Source: Planctomycetaceae bacterium
Lineage (GTDB): Bacteria; Planctomycetota; Planctomycetia; Pirellulales; Pirellulaceae
Length of the DNA stretch: 33,427 nt
Direction: 5' to 3'
NCBI GenBank assembly: GCA_024638965.1
Contig: JAHEJI010000291.1
Coordinates: 1 to 33,427 of the forward strand
The translations under genes were made by a program, and so were the position numbers. Numbering within the stretch: the first letter of the stretch is position 1; every line of letters starts with the position of its first letter. Below are positions 1-7,560 of the stretch, in pieces. The notes under the pieces are model-generated. The model searched no databases, was not told where the DNA came from, and worked only from the letters and a program-made list of their open reading frames with translations.

Positions 1-1
1 T

Positions 2-193
2 TACCGTGAGGACTTGCGCCGTCGACCAAAAAATCCGTGGGCACTGCACGGGTTGGCAGACTGTCTGGCCAAACTGGGAAAAGCCGACGAAACGAAAAGC
101 GTCCAAGCCGCCTTCCAAGCTGCCTCCAAACGTTCCGACATCAACATTGATCGATCGTGTTTTTGCAAGATTAAAGATCTTGAAAAACGCTAA
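2..193 (+). CDS. C-terminal end of a TPR-repeat protein (5' end outside window)
   Basis: The frame is open from the window edge to TAA at 191-193 and encodes 63 residues. The first part (YREDLRRRPKNPWALHGLADCLAKLGKADE) has the spacing of a tetratricopeptide repeat: W/A/L/G positions followed by a short turn and an A-rich second helix. The tail carries a Cys-x-Cys pair (SCFC), a feature I remember from planctomycete TPR proteins, several of which carry redoxin-type or other enzymatic domains upstream. No function can be assigned from this tail. The gene converges on the pseudopilin gene, with only 4 bp between the two stop codons. Frame openness over a short stretch is modest evidence; the TPR-like pattern is what makes it convincing. 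Confidence 0.6.
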   Translation, partial: YREDLRRRPKNPWALHGLADCLAKLGKADETKSVQAAFQAASKRSDINIDRSCFCKIKDLEKR

Positions 194-214
194 CCGTTTA
201 CTCGTTAAACGGTT
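192..214. terminator. Hairpin between convergent stop codons
   Basis: A perfect 9-bp inverted repeat (AACCGTTTA, loop CTCGT, TAAACGGTT) lies between the two convergent genes and includes bases of both stop codons. No clear U-run follows on either strand, so it is at best an atypical bidirectional terminator or a barrier to antisense readthrough. The structure is seen directly; its role is inferred. Confidence 0.4.
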
Positions 215-1067
215 TCCACCACATGTCGTGCTGCTCAAGAATCGTTGGGTCAATCGAGTCGACTCGCATTGTGTCGACGTGTCCGCCGTGGTGGAGTACG
301 TTCACAATGTCCCCAGGGTGGTATTTCGGAACGTATTCCCAGAAATCATCCGTACCGTCCGGCATCACAACGTCCGCAATGATCTTTTCGTATTCAATCA
401 ACAGAACTTTGATGCCATTATCTCCATAGTTCAGCTTCTTGACATGAGCATTGATTCCGTAGCTCGTGTGGCCATTGAACCGCTCCAGGATCACGGAATC
501 ACCGGGCAACATATTGGAAATAAGCGTGCCTTCTGGCCCGTTCAAATTGTGCTGAAAAGCAGCCGATTTTGAAACCGAAGTAATCTTGACCTCAAAATCG
601 TTCAAAGTAACGGCACTGCAAACGTGATCATTGAAATCGTTATCATTATAGTCTTCAAAACTGTAGATTTGATGTTCCTGCTCTCCTTCGACTAGGCATC
701 TCGGTCCAGGCGAGAACGGGATTCCGATTCCCGTATTCACGACGAAGAGTTCGATCTCCGGGTAATAAGTTTGGCCGTCGTTGCCCTCATCGTTCGGGCA
801 AACGAAAACCGTTTTGTTGTCCTCTGAGTACTGACTTAGCCTTCTGATCCAGGATCCCGGATTGTCGATGACGTAGTCGCGCTTGGGAAATGTCGAAGCC
901 AAGTTGTGATAGGCAATGCCAAGGTTGTGCAAACGATGTTTACATTGGGTACGCCTCGCCGCTTCGCGAACTTGCTGCGCGGCTGGCAACAAGAGCCCAA
1001 TCAGAATACCAATGATTGCGATAACGACCAGCAACTCCACAAGCGTAAAACCGTTTCGTTTATTCAT
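198..1067 (-). CDS. DUF1559-type pseudopilin-like protein
   Basis: This 289-residue protein starts with a type IV pilin/pseudopilin signal. A short basic leader (MNKRNG) is followed by the methylation/cleavage motif FTLVE and a hydrophobic helix to about residue 30. The helix runs into [24 protein letters not shown], the conserved start of the planctomycete DUF1559 family. Near the C terminus, a His-Pro-Gly start followed by [11 protein letters not shown] resembles the family's H-X9-DG segment, with the usual Asp replaced by Gly. The middle (about residues 150-230) is acidic and includes a [11 protein letters not shown] segment. Such proteins are exported and anchored or assembled by type II/IV pilus-like machinery; their role is unknown. 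It starts 17 bp after the HEAT-like gene's stop, on the same strand, so the two are probably co-transcribed. Confidence 0.85.
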   Translation of the reverse strand: MNKRNGFTLVELLVVIAIIGILIGLLLPAAQQVREAARRTQCKHRLHNLGIAYHNLASTFPKRDYVIDNPGSWIRRLSQYSEDNKTVFVCPNDEGNDGQTYYPEIELFVVNTGIGIPFSPGPRCLVEGEQEHQIYSFEDYNDNDFNDHVCSAVTLNDFEVKITSVSKSAAFQHNLNGPEGTLISNMLPGDSVILERFNGHTSYGINAHVKKLNYGDNGIKVLLIEYEKIIADVVMPDGTDDFWEYVPKYHPGDIVNVLHHGGHVDTMRVDSIDPTILEQHDMWWKPFNE

Positions 1068-1084
1068 AGCCGCCGTCGCCTTCG

Positions 1085-1576
1085 TTAGTTATTGAATCGT
1101 TTTTTATTAAATTCGAATAGTTCGGATCCATTGTATGCTTCCCAATCCTTCACGATCTGCTCTTTAACGAGCGTTCGTTCGGCCGCCGAACCTCGAATCG
1201 GATAGTGATGATCACGCCCGAGAAGTTTGGCAACACTTTTCGCAGCCGCCGAGCGAATGGTCAATGAAGGGTCGTCAAGCTTGATCAAAATCTGGTCCAT
1301 GCTCTGATAGTCCATCATGCGGGTCACTGCCAGAAGGGCCGTCGCAACAACATCGGGGTTATCACTCTCGGCGATGATTTGCCTTAAGCCGTCACATGCA
1401 GGCTCTCCCAGTTGGGCAAGCTGTCTCGTTGCCTCTAACTGATCTGCATCTGAGGTTGCAGTGAGTGCGTTATCGACCAAACGATCGATATCTGGATGTC
1501 GCAAATACGGCAAACCGTAAACGATGCCAAGCGCGATGACACCAACGGCAAGCACTGTGTAAAGGAAGTGGTTCAC
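1085..1576 (-). CDS. Membrane-anchored HEAT-like repeat protein
   Basis: The gene encodes 163 residues from a GTG start; no strong ribosome binding site is visible. An N-terminal hydrophobic segment (about residues 3-25, [19 protein letters not shown]) would act as signal or anchor. The rest is helical with HEAT/armadillo-like units: residues about 42-66 ([20 protein letters not shown]), 70-95 ([16 protein letters not shown]) and 100-120 ([19 protein letters not shown]). Such units mediate protein-protein contacts. It is the first gene of a two-gene minus-strand unit with the DUF1559 pseudopilin, so it may be an accessory factor for that protein, but this is inference from adjacency only. Confidence 0.75.
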   Translation of the reverse strand: MNHFLYTVLAVGVIALGIVYGLPYLRHPDIDRLVDNALTATSDADQLEATRQLAQLGEPACDGLRQIIAESDNPDVVATALLAVTRMMDYQSMDQILIKLDDPSLTIRSAAAKSVAKLLGRDHHYPIRGSAAERTLVKEQIVKDWEAYNGSELFEFNKKRFNN

Positions 1577-2003
1577 AGTTCACTTGTTAAGGAAGGATTA
1601 CCGCCACACAATCTAAACGAACTCTATCATCAAGTCAATTTTGTTTGCTGCAGCTTTATTCCATGTGGTTTAAAAATGTGCAATGCGACAATCCGAAAAA
1701 CGTTGTCTCGTTTATTAGCCAACTGACCGGCGGTTAATGCAGAAATAAACGCTACTTGGCAGACTAAAACTCTCTACCAATAACTTTATGCAAGGCAATT
1801 GACAAACCTAGACAAGGCCGGAACGAGCCCTGCGCTGTTTCGGCGTTACCAAGGTTTATTTAATGCGTTGCCGGAACGGCGCGGAGTTTATTCCCGCCTG
1901 CAAAATCTGTTTTAATTGTTTTGGTTGCGGATACGCCGAATGCGACGAATACCAGCAGAAGTTTTGAATACGATGATTGGAATCCAACTAAGCTCGGTTT
2001 GAA
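1577..2003. other. Gene-free divergent intergenic region
   Basis: This stretch lies between the minus-strand HEAT gene and the plus-strand thioredoxin-like gene. I see no convincing reading frame. Promoters for both directions must lie here or just beyond; the only good core element I can point to is the extended -10 described separately. A TTGACA occurs at about 1799, but no matching -10 at proper spacing was found. Confidence 0.4.
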
Positions 2004-2014
2004 GTTGGTATAAT
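2004..2014 (+). promoter_or_regulatory. Extended -10 promoter element
   Basis: A perfect TATAAT at 2009-2014 is preceded by TG at 2006-2007 (TGnTATAAT), an extended -10 element. It lies about 40 bp before the ATG of the thioredoxin-like gene. No good -35 is seen at 16-18 bp, which extended -10 promoters can tolerate. A GGGAG ribosome binding site follows at 2044-2048. Confidence 0.5.
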
Positions 2015-2053
2015 CACCGCATCTACTTTATTGAATCAACAACGGGAGTGGAA

Positions 2054-2689
2054 ATGAAAAATCACTGGGCAATGCTTGCAGCGCTATTACTTTTCTCCGC
2101 CGGGTGTGAGCGAACCGAAGAAATCAGTAAGGCATCGGACCAACAAACGATCCCAAATCAGACAGAGGCCGTGGTCCCAAGTGAGAACGAGGTTGAAAAG
2201 ACATTCGCGGGCGATGTTGAGAAGACAGAAACCGACTCCAGTAACAAACTTGATGCGAAAGAAGTTTTGCAAGCCGCGATTATCAATGCCAAAGAAAACG
2301 ACAAACAGTTATTCGTCCATTTTAGTGCGGACTGGTGAGGTTGGTGCCACAAGCTCGAGGAGTTCCTCGAGGCCCATCATGAATTGTTCGCCAAAGATTA
2401 CTCATTCGTCAGAATAGACACTGACACGATGGAAGGCGGAAAAGATGTGTTCAATGAACTAAAAGACGAACGATCTGGCGGACTGCCCTGGATGGTAATC
2501 CTGGATGGCGATGGTAAAGAGTTGATCTCATCGGTCGGGCCGGATGGAAACGTTGGATGTCCCGTGGACCCCAACGAAATCGCTCATTTCGTGGAGATGA
2601 TCAAGCAGACATCCGCTGCTTCGGAAGAGCAGCTTTCCGCCATCGAACAAGCGATGACAGCAAACGCCAAGAAAATCAAAGGTAGTTAA
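2054..2689 (+). CDS. Putative selenocysteine-containing thioredoxin-fold lipoprotein (TGA at 2336-2338 read as Sec)
   Basis: Reading through TGA at 2336-2338 gives one 211-residue protein. ATG 2054 is chosen because GGGAG sits 5 nt upstream; it yields a lipoprotein signal (hydrophobic stretch ending LFSAGC, lipid Cys18), which predicts a periplasmic, membrane-tethered protein. Residues 20-65 are a low-complexity linker. A thioredoxin fold follows: strand QLFVHFSADW, active site U95-G-W-C98, then HKLEEFLE, strand YSFVRIDTD, and GGLPWMVILDGDG with the cis-Pro at 145. In this thioredoxin_7-like family the motif is normally CGWC, so TGA sits exactly at the nucleophilic Cys. The frame stays intact and domain-like for 116 codons after TGA, and a hairpin follows at once. 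TGA is a true stop elsewhere in the window. The alternative is a recent Cys-to-stop mutation, leaving an 94-residue stub. No Sec machinery gene lies in the window. An octaheme cytochrome gene follows, which would fit a thiol-redox role in the periplasm. Confidence 0.6.
2339..2376 (+). promoter_or_regulatory. Candidate bacterial SECIS hairpin after in-frame TGA
   Basis: The core stem is CTCGAG (2354-2359) paired with CTCGAG (2366-2371). A further G-C pair (2360/2365) leaves an AGUU loop; the apical loop therefore begins 22 nt after the UGA. A lower stem may form between TGG-T-GCC (2342-2348) and GGCCCA (2371-2376) with a bulged U. Bacterial SECIS elements lie inside the coding region directly after UGA and have a G, usually GU, early in the loop at roughly this distance. 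The match is structural only; the stem also encodes KLEEFLE, and a palindrome of this length could be chance. Confidence 0.5.
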
Positions 2690-2878
2690 CGTTGCGAAAA
2701 AATTCAACCTCGTTTTTGACTCGACCCCGAGTCCGGCTTGGCAAGCCGTCTTTACCAAGCGGCTTTTCCTGCCGTCAACTGGGACGCGATATCCGTGCGC
2801 GCTACAATCATCCCGAAGCCCTCAGATCTCCAAATCCGTGCAAAATCGGTAGCGATGAACCCCGCCAAAGCAACAATG

Positions 2879-2935
2879 ACCCGCACGAGCATCGCCGGAC
2901 AAATCTTCACCCGCACGAGCATCGCCGGACAAATC
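2879..2935. repeat. Two-copy tandem repeat, 30-bp period
   Basis: A 27-bp unit beginning ACCCGCACGAGCATCGCC occurs at 2879-2905 and again, identical, at 2909-2935, separated by TTC. It lies in the gap (2690-3032) between the thioredoxin-like gene and the cytochrome gene. Open frames cross it, but none has a family-like sequence, so I treat the gap as non-coding. The exact identity suggests a recent slippage duplication. Confidence 0.8.
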
Positions 2936-3032
2936 CAGCGGCGAATACCCGCGTGCAAATGTTTGACAACAACCGACATCGCAGACAAAATACTTGGCGA
3001 TGTGATCAAAATCCCTATCAGTCGGGCTATCA

Positions 3033-5063
3033 GTGGACAAACAATTAGTTTTCGATTTCGTCTTGCTGGCGTTAATCATCATTTTCGCAGTGGGTGTGTG
3101 CGTCGCTTGGATAAAACGTAGGCATGTTTTGTCGGCGATATGTGGGTTGGCCGCGATCGCGTGTGTCGCCGCGATGGTAGCAGGACCATTCCTGGTCGGT
3201 CCGCCGAATCCTGGACAGCAAGCGCAGGAAAACAACGAGCAAGCTGCTCTGTCTCCGGCTTCTCCGTCAGTGTTGCCGCTCCAAAGACCGTCCAGCGACA
3301 TCACGCTCGCCTCGTTGGAGCGGTTGCGGCCGGCGGAGGTTCAGACCGCAGGTTATCAAGCTGCCGATGCATGTCGGGAATGTCATCGGGAAAATCATGA
3401 ATCCTGGCATGCGTCGTACCACCGAACGATGACGCAAGTCGCGACTCCCGAGGCGATCATTGGTGACTTTAACGATGCAAAAGTAACCGCACGTGGTCGC
3501 GAATACCTCTTGCAGCGTGTGGGTGATACGCACTGGTGTCAGATGAACAATCCTGATCTGCCACCCGCACCATCGACACGGATGAACGTTCCGATTGTGA
3601 TGACGACTGGCATGCATCACATGCAAGTTTATTGGTTTCCAGGGGGCAAGGGGCGAAACTTGGCACTACTGCCGATCGTGTATTTGAAAGAAACGCAGCA
3701 GTGGATTCCGCGGGTTTCGGCATTCCTGAAACCGTCCCACACCAAGATTTCGTCAGAGAACGGGCGTTGGAATATGGTGTGTAGTGATTGCCACACAACA
3801 CATCGACGCGAACGCCGTGTCAAGCGCGATACTTGGGATACGCAGGTCAGCGAACTTGGTATTTCATGTGAAGCTTGTCACGGTCCTGGTCAGCAGCACA
3901 TCGCATTTCACCGCAGCACAAAGGCGACCGGCGACGACCCGATTGTTAACCCAGCTCACCTGAAAACAAAAGCGGCTTCGCAGGTCTGTGGGCAATGCCA
4001 CAGCATTCACACCAAGAAGGAACGCCTCTTCACCCTTTACGCCGACGGTCACGGTTATCGTCCCGGCATGGATTTGAACAAAACCCATAACATTTGGGGC
4101 CCTGGAACAACGCAGATGGTCAAAGATTACATGTCCGATAAGTTGGTCGATATATCCGAATCCGATAAGTTGCGTGGAATGTTTTGGAAAGATGGAACGG
4201 TTCGCGTATCAGGGCGAGAATTCAATGGCCTGATCGAATCCTCTTGTCATAAAAATGGTGAACTATCGTGCCTTTCCTGCCATTCATTGCATCAAGACAT
4301 GTTCGATTCACGAGACCTTAAGGCGTGGGCGAACGATCAATTGGCTCCCGATGCTTTAAGTGACAAAGGCTGCACGCAGTGTCACGAAGGTAACAAGTAC
4401 GGAGAAAGTCACACGCATCACGCCGCCGGTTCATCGGGTTCAAAATGTTACAACTGCCACATGCCGCATACGACGTACGGATTGCTGAAAGCGATTCGCA
4501 GTCACACCATCTTCAGCCCCAACATCGAAAAAGATCTGAAAGCGGAACGCCCCAACGCATGCAATTTGTGCCACCTGGACAAGACTTTGCAGTGGAGTGC
4601 TGAGACGATGCACCAGTGGTATGGCGATGATGTGCCGGAATTGACGGAAGAAGAAAAGACAGTTGCTGCGTCACTATTGTGGTTGCTTAAGGGCGATGCA
4701 GGTGAAAGGGTGTTAGCGTCTTGGGCAATGGGATGGGACGAGGCGCAGCAAGCATCCGGCAGCGATTGGATCGCGCCGCTGTTGTCCCCGCTTTTGGATG
4801 ATCCGTATGACGCAATACGTTTCGTCACGCGGCGATCCATGCGTTCCTTGCCAGGGTTTAGTGACTTGAAATTCAATGCCATGTGGTCGCCGAATCAACG
4901 TGCTGCCGTGATTGGATCGGTGCGAACGATCTGGCAACAACAGACCGCAGACTCGCGTCGCGCGGAACCGCAATTGCTGATCGAAAAGTCAGGCGTTCAG
5001 TTCGACCGATTAGACGGCTTGCTTCGGCAACGAAATGATCGCTTGGTCAATTTGATTGAGTAA
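3033..5063 (+). CDS. Membrane-anchored octaheme c-type cytochrome with HEAT-like C-terminus
   Basis: The 676-residue product has two N-terminal hydrophobic helices (about 5-27 and 32-54), then a periplasmic heme domain. Eight CXXCH heme-binding motifs are visible at about residues 114, 250, 279, 319, 413, 447, 472 and 510. This puts it among the multiheme cytochrome c554/doubled-CXXCH proteins common in planctomycetes. Many additional His residues (for example HH at 195-196 and 462-463) could be distal heme ligands. After residue 560, LLSPLLDDPYDAIRFVTRRSMRSL looks like a HEAT repeat. Electron transfer is the likely role; partner and substrate cannot be read from sequence. The start is GTG 3033, because a stop in this frame lies just upstream (3003-3005) and both helices would be retained. 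The ribosome binding site is weak, so the start is uncertain. Confidence 0.85.
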   Translation: MDKQLVFDFVLLALIIIFAVGVCVAWIKRRHVLSAICGLAAIACVAAMVAGPFLVGPPNPGQQAQENNEQAALSPASPSVLPLQRPSSDITLASLERLRPAEVQTAGYQAADACRECHRENHESWHASYHRTMTQVATPEAIIGDFNDAKVTARGREYLLQRVGDTHWCQMNNPDLPPAPSTRMNVPIVMTTGMHHMQVYWFPGGKGRNLALLPIVYLKETQQWIPRVSAFLKPSHTKISSENGRWNMVCSDCHTTHRRERRVKRDTWDTQVSELGISCEACHGPGQQHIAFHRSTKATGDDPIVNPAHLKTKAASQVCGQCHSIHTKKERLFTLYADGHGYRPGMDLNKTHNIWGPGTTQMVKDYMSDKLVDISESDKLRGMFWKDGTVRVSGREFNGLIESSCHKNGELSCLSCHSLHQDMFDSRDLKAWANDQLAPDALSDKGCTQCHEGNKYGESHTHHAAGSSGSKCYNCHMPHTTYGLLKAIRSHTIFSPNIEKDLKAERPNACNLCHLDKTLQWSAETMHQWYGDDVPELTEEEKTVAASLLWLLKGDAGERVLASWAMGWDEAQQASGSDWIAPLLSPLLDDPYDAIRFVTRRSMRSLPGFSDLKFNAMWSPNQRAAVIGSVRTIWQQQTADSRRAEPQLLIEKSGVQFDRLDGLLRQRNDRLVNLIE

Positions 5064-5602
5064 TCGTTCACACGATGGGGAAGATGTGAGGCAATTCGAA
5101 TGTTGATCGATCGACCAATGTCGAAATGGGCGAAAAATGTGTTGCCGACGGTTTTTGCCCTCAAGTTTGTGACGTCAAACGCACCGGCGATTTCGCAGTA
5201 TTCTCGTAGCTCGTCATCCAACTAAGCGTTATGATGGCCTCGCATATGTTGTCCGGAAGTGAACTCCAACGTTCAGCGATGTATTCAATCGAATCACGTT
5301 GCCACATCGCATCCAATCGCACAAGAGTGACCCACCAGCATTCCCATTTTGCCGTCTTATAAACCCAGAAACGGTGCGTATGAGAGACATAGCGGACTGA
5401 AATGCGCGTAGACTCACTACACCTCGGCAGCGCCCTCGATAGACTGTCCACCCTACAACCGCTGCCGACCCGTCTCCAGAGACTAGAGCTGTGTCAAATG
5501 CGGCTTGCCCATCAAAAAGAATTGTTAAGATTGAAAAATACGGCAGCAATCAAACTGCTGTCGACTGAACAGAGATTTGTCGCGTCGCCGTTTTAACCGT
5601 TG
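5064..5602. other. Gene-free region
   Basis: About 540 bp between the cytochrome gene and the next small gene. Open frames on both strands here are short, lack ribosome binding sites and have no protein-like character. No strong repeat or promoter was recognised. Confidence 0.4.
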
Positions 5603-5863
5603 ATGGACAATTATCGAATGGAAGATGATTCACATCAAACTTCCGATCCGATCCCCGAACAGGACCAGGATACTTTTCCCGACTTGGACCAGCCGTTTCA
5701 ATTTGGAATTGCAGGATTGTTTAAATTGACGTTCGCCGTGGCACTGGTGTTGGGCGTGATTACGGTCGTTTGGATGCAGATGTTTTTTTCGGCACTGATT
5801 GCTATCGGCTTTATCTTATTCATCTGGATGTTGTTGGTGCCGCAAGAGGGAAAGCCTTGGTGA
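5603..5863 (+). CDS. Small two-helix membrane protein
   Basis: An 86-residue protein with an acidic, Gln/Asp-rich N-terminal tail (about residues 1-30). The segment FQFGIAGLFKLTFAVALVLGVI contains the first helix, and a second helix (AALIAIGFILFIWMLLV-like, about 60-80) follows. The FQF-x-x-x-x-LFKLT/TxxVA pattern is common in small planctomycete membrane proteins of unknown role. ATG 5603 is the first Met; ATG 5618 (MEDD) is a possible alternative, and neither has a clear ribosome binding site. It is isolated by gene-free DNA on both sides. Confidence 0.6.
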   Translation: MDNYRMEDDSHQTSDPIPEQDQDTFPDLDQPFQFGIAGLFKLTFAVALVLGVITVVWMQMFFSALIAIGFILFIWMLLVPQEGKPW

Positions 5864-6011
5864 CTTTATTCGGGAAAGCAACTTTCCAACCGTGTTTTGT
5901 CGACAGATTGCCCAACTTACACCCAATTAACCTATGACGGATCGATCAAAACGCTTGCCATTCGTTTGGAAATCGGTAGTCTAATTGGTGGCTCGCGCGT
6001 TTGGTGAGCTG

Positions 6012-6041
6012 TTGGTTGGATCATCCAGACGATTGGATAAT
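6012..6041 (+). promoter_or_regulatory. Candidate sigma70-type promoter upstream of DUF1598 gene
   Basis: TTGGTT at 6012-6017 and GATAAT at 6036-6041 are separated by 18 bp and lie 45 bp before ATG 6087. The match is modest and could be chance. Confidence 0.3.
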
Positions 6042-6086
6042 GCGCGCGGCCAAATGGGGCAAAATCTTTAAGTACGGGATAGTGCA

Positions 6087-7484
6087 ATGACGTTTTGCCG
6101 AACGGAGAAGCCGACGCTCTTGTTTTTTTTGGTTGCTTTGGTCCTCGCTGGACAACTTGCTGTTGACCACGCTTTTGGCCAAAGTCGTAACTTTGTAACA
6201 GGTATCACTCCAGTCATCGGTCGCAATGGCGCTGTCGTCGGAGGAATCTCGGTTGATGCCGATGGTGTGGTTACAAGAGCCGCCGTCGAACATTCCGGCG
6301 AACTTGGTCGAGCACGGACGCTTGCCATTGATCGAGTTTCCAGAAGCGCGCGGAAGGCAAGTAAACTCCGCAAAGTTTCCTTGCGCAAACTGGAACAAGA
6401 ACTCGTTCGTTTGCAAAAGGCTAATCTTCCCTTGTCCGGCGAAATCGAGTTTTTGGCCGGGTTGCAACGAGTTGAATATGTCTTTGTCGACCCAAAAAAC
6501 AAGGACATTATCCTGGCGGGACCAGCCGAGGGTTGGCGGGTCGACAAAAACGGGTTCGTTGTTGGTGTTTCAAGTGGTTTGCCGGTGATCGAGCTCTGCG
6601 ACTTGGTGCTGGCGCTGCGCATCGATCGGGCTGATTCGATACAGGGAATTACCTGTTCGATGGATGCAACCCCGGAAGGTTTGAGAAATTACTCTGACTA
6701 CATGCGCCATGAAAAACCCAATTTCAATCAGCAATCCTTGTACGAGATGCGATCGGCCATCGGAAATTTCGAAGTCTCATTTACGGGTGTACAACCCGAC
6801 AGCCATTACGCGCGGGTCTTGATCGCGGCAGATCTGATGATGAAGCGTTTGGGCATGAACCTGGAAAATTCTCCCGTTCGCGGTGTGACCAGCTATGTTC
6901 AGATGTTGCAAAAATCGAAAAAGCGGATCCGGCAAAATACGTCGCCGCGCTGGTGGTTGGCGGTCGATTACGAGAAGTTGTTGCGAGATAAACAGGGTTT
7001 GACCTGGCAAATTCGCGGACCCGCAGTCAAGGCAATGACGGAAGACGATTTTTTGAATCGCGACGGGCAAAAGACGGCGACCGGCAATGTGAATCCATTG
7101 GCGCAAAAATGGGCTGACGATTTCACTGAGCACTATCAAAGGTTGTCCGCCGAGTTGCCAATCTTCGGCCAGTTACGGAACTGCATTGACCTAGCGGTCC
7201 TGGGAGCATTGTTGACCAAATATGAATTGTTTGAAAAAGCAGGTTTTCAATCCAGCGTCTTGATGGATGCGGATCAGATTCGACTCGCCAAGTACCCCGT
7301 GCCTCAATTCACTCCGCCGCAAATCAGTTACGCACCCAACGGCAGAGGTTGGATTGTCACCTTGTCCGGTGGAATCGGGATTGACGGCTGGTCCGTCGCC
7401 TCGAACACACAAATCGATACTGATTTGCCAGCGCTCCAACGTCAGGTTGTCGATTCATCTGGCGACCACTGGTGGTGGGATTAG
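6087..7484 (+). CDS. DUF1598-family exported protein
   Basis: A 465-residue protein with an N-terminal signal peptide (hydrophobic LLFFLVALVLAGQLAV, likely cleavage after AFGQ). The first half carries segments I recall from the planctomycete DUF1598 family: VGGISVDADGVV near residues 50-62, a basic helix SRSARKASKLRKVSLRKLE, and the strongly conserved YVFVDPKNKDIILAGPAEGW. The second half has the ITCSMDATPEGL and YVQMLQKSKKRI segments also typical of the family. The C terminus ends WWWD. The biochemical role is unknown. It stands alone, with gaps on both sides. Annotation as DUF1598 rests on remembered motifs, not on a search. Confidence 0.8.
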   Translation: MTFCRTEKPTLLFFLVALVLAGQLAVDHAFGQSRNFVTGITPVIGRNGAVVGGISVDADGVVTRAAVEHSGELGRARTLAIDRVSRSARKASKLRKVSLRKLEQELVRLQKANLPLSGEIEFLAGLQRVEYVFVDPKNKDIILAGPAEGWRVDKNGFVVGVSSGLPVIELCDLVLALRIDRADSIQGITCSMDATPEGLRNYSDYMRHEKPNFNQQSLYEMRSAIGNFEVSFTGVQPDSHYARVLIAADLMMKRLGMNLENSPVRGVTSYVQMLQKSKKRIRQNTSPRWWLAVDYEKLLRDKQGLTWQIRGPAVKAMTEDDFLNRDGQKTATGNVNPLAQKWADDFTEHYQRLSAELPIFGQLRNCIDLAVLGALLTKYELFEKAGFQSSVLMDADQIRLAKYPVPQFTPPQISYAPNGRGWIVTLSGGIGIDGWSVASNTQIDTDLPALQRQVVDSSGDHWWWD

Positions 7485-7510
7485 AGCATTTTCAAAGTTG
7501 ATTTGCACTT

Positions 7511-7546
7511 GTGTCATCCTGAACCGAGGCACGAGGTGAAGGATCT
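7511..7546. repeat. REP-like 'TGTCATCCTGA...GAAGGATCT' motif
   Basis: The sequence GTGTCATCCTGAACC...GGTGAAGGATCT has the form of the widespread intergenic motif (TCATCCTGAGC...GAAGGATCT) found in many bacterial phyla. It can form an imperfect hairpin (ATCCT/AGGAT arms). It sits just after the DUF1598 gene and might affect 3' ends of transcripts. Confidence 0.5.
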
Positions 7547-7560
7547 CTCGATGCGATTTT

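Noticed and set aside
6-572. Long plus-strand frame across the pseudopilin gene
   Set aside because: It is antisense to the well-supported DUF1559 gene, and the true TPR tail is in another frame ending at 193.
2336-2338. Genome-wide reassignment of TGA to Trp (or another amino acid)
   Set aside because: TGA is used as a normal stop by other genes here, such as the TetR, DUF1254 and OPT genes, and Trp at this site would give WWGWC, which does not fit the family.
2384-2689. A separate downstream gene starting after the TGA
   Set aside because: The only nearby start is a TTG inside the conserved thioredoxin helix region, with no ribosome binding site; the product would lack the redox motif.
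2879-2935. CRISPR array
   Set aside because: Only two units, with a 3-bp separation rather than spacers, and no cas genes.
3396-3411. A ninth heme site in the octaheme cytochrome (C-H near residues 405-406)
   Set aside because: The Cys-His pair lies in ESSCHKNGE and lacks the first Cys of a CXXCH; it is not counted. The listed position only marks the gene's early region; the residue itself maps near 4245.
5229-5549. Minus-strand frame of 106 codons in the gap after the cytochrome gene
   Set aside because: No ribosome binding site, no recognisable domain, low-quality composition and overlap with other random frames.
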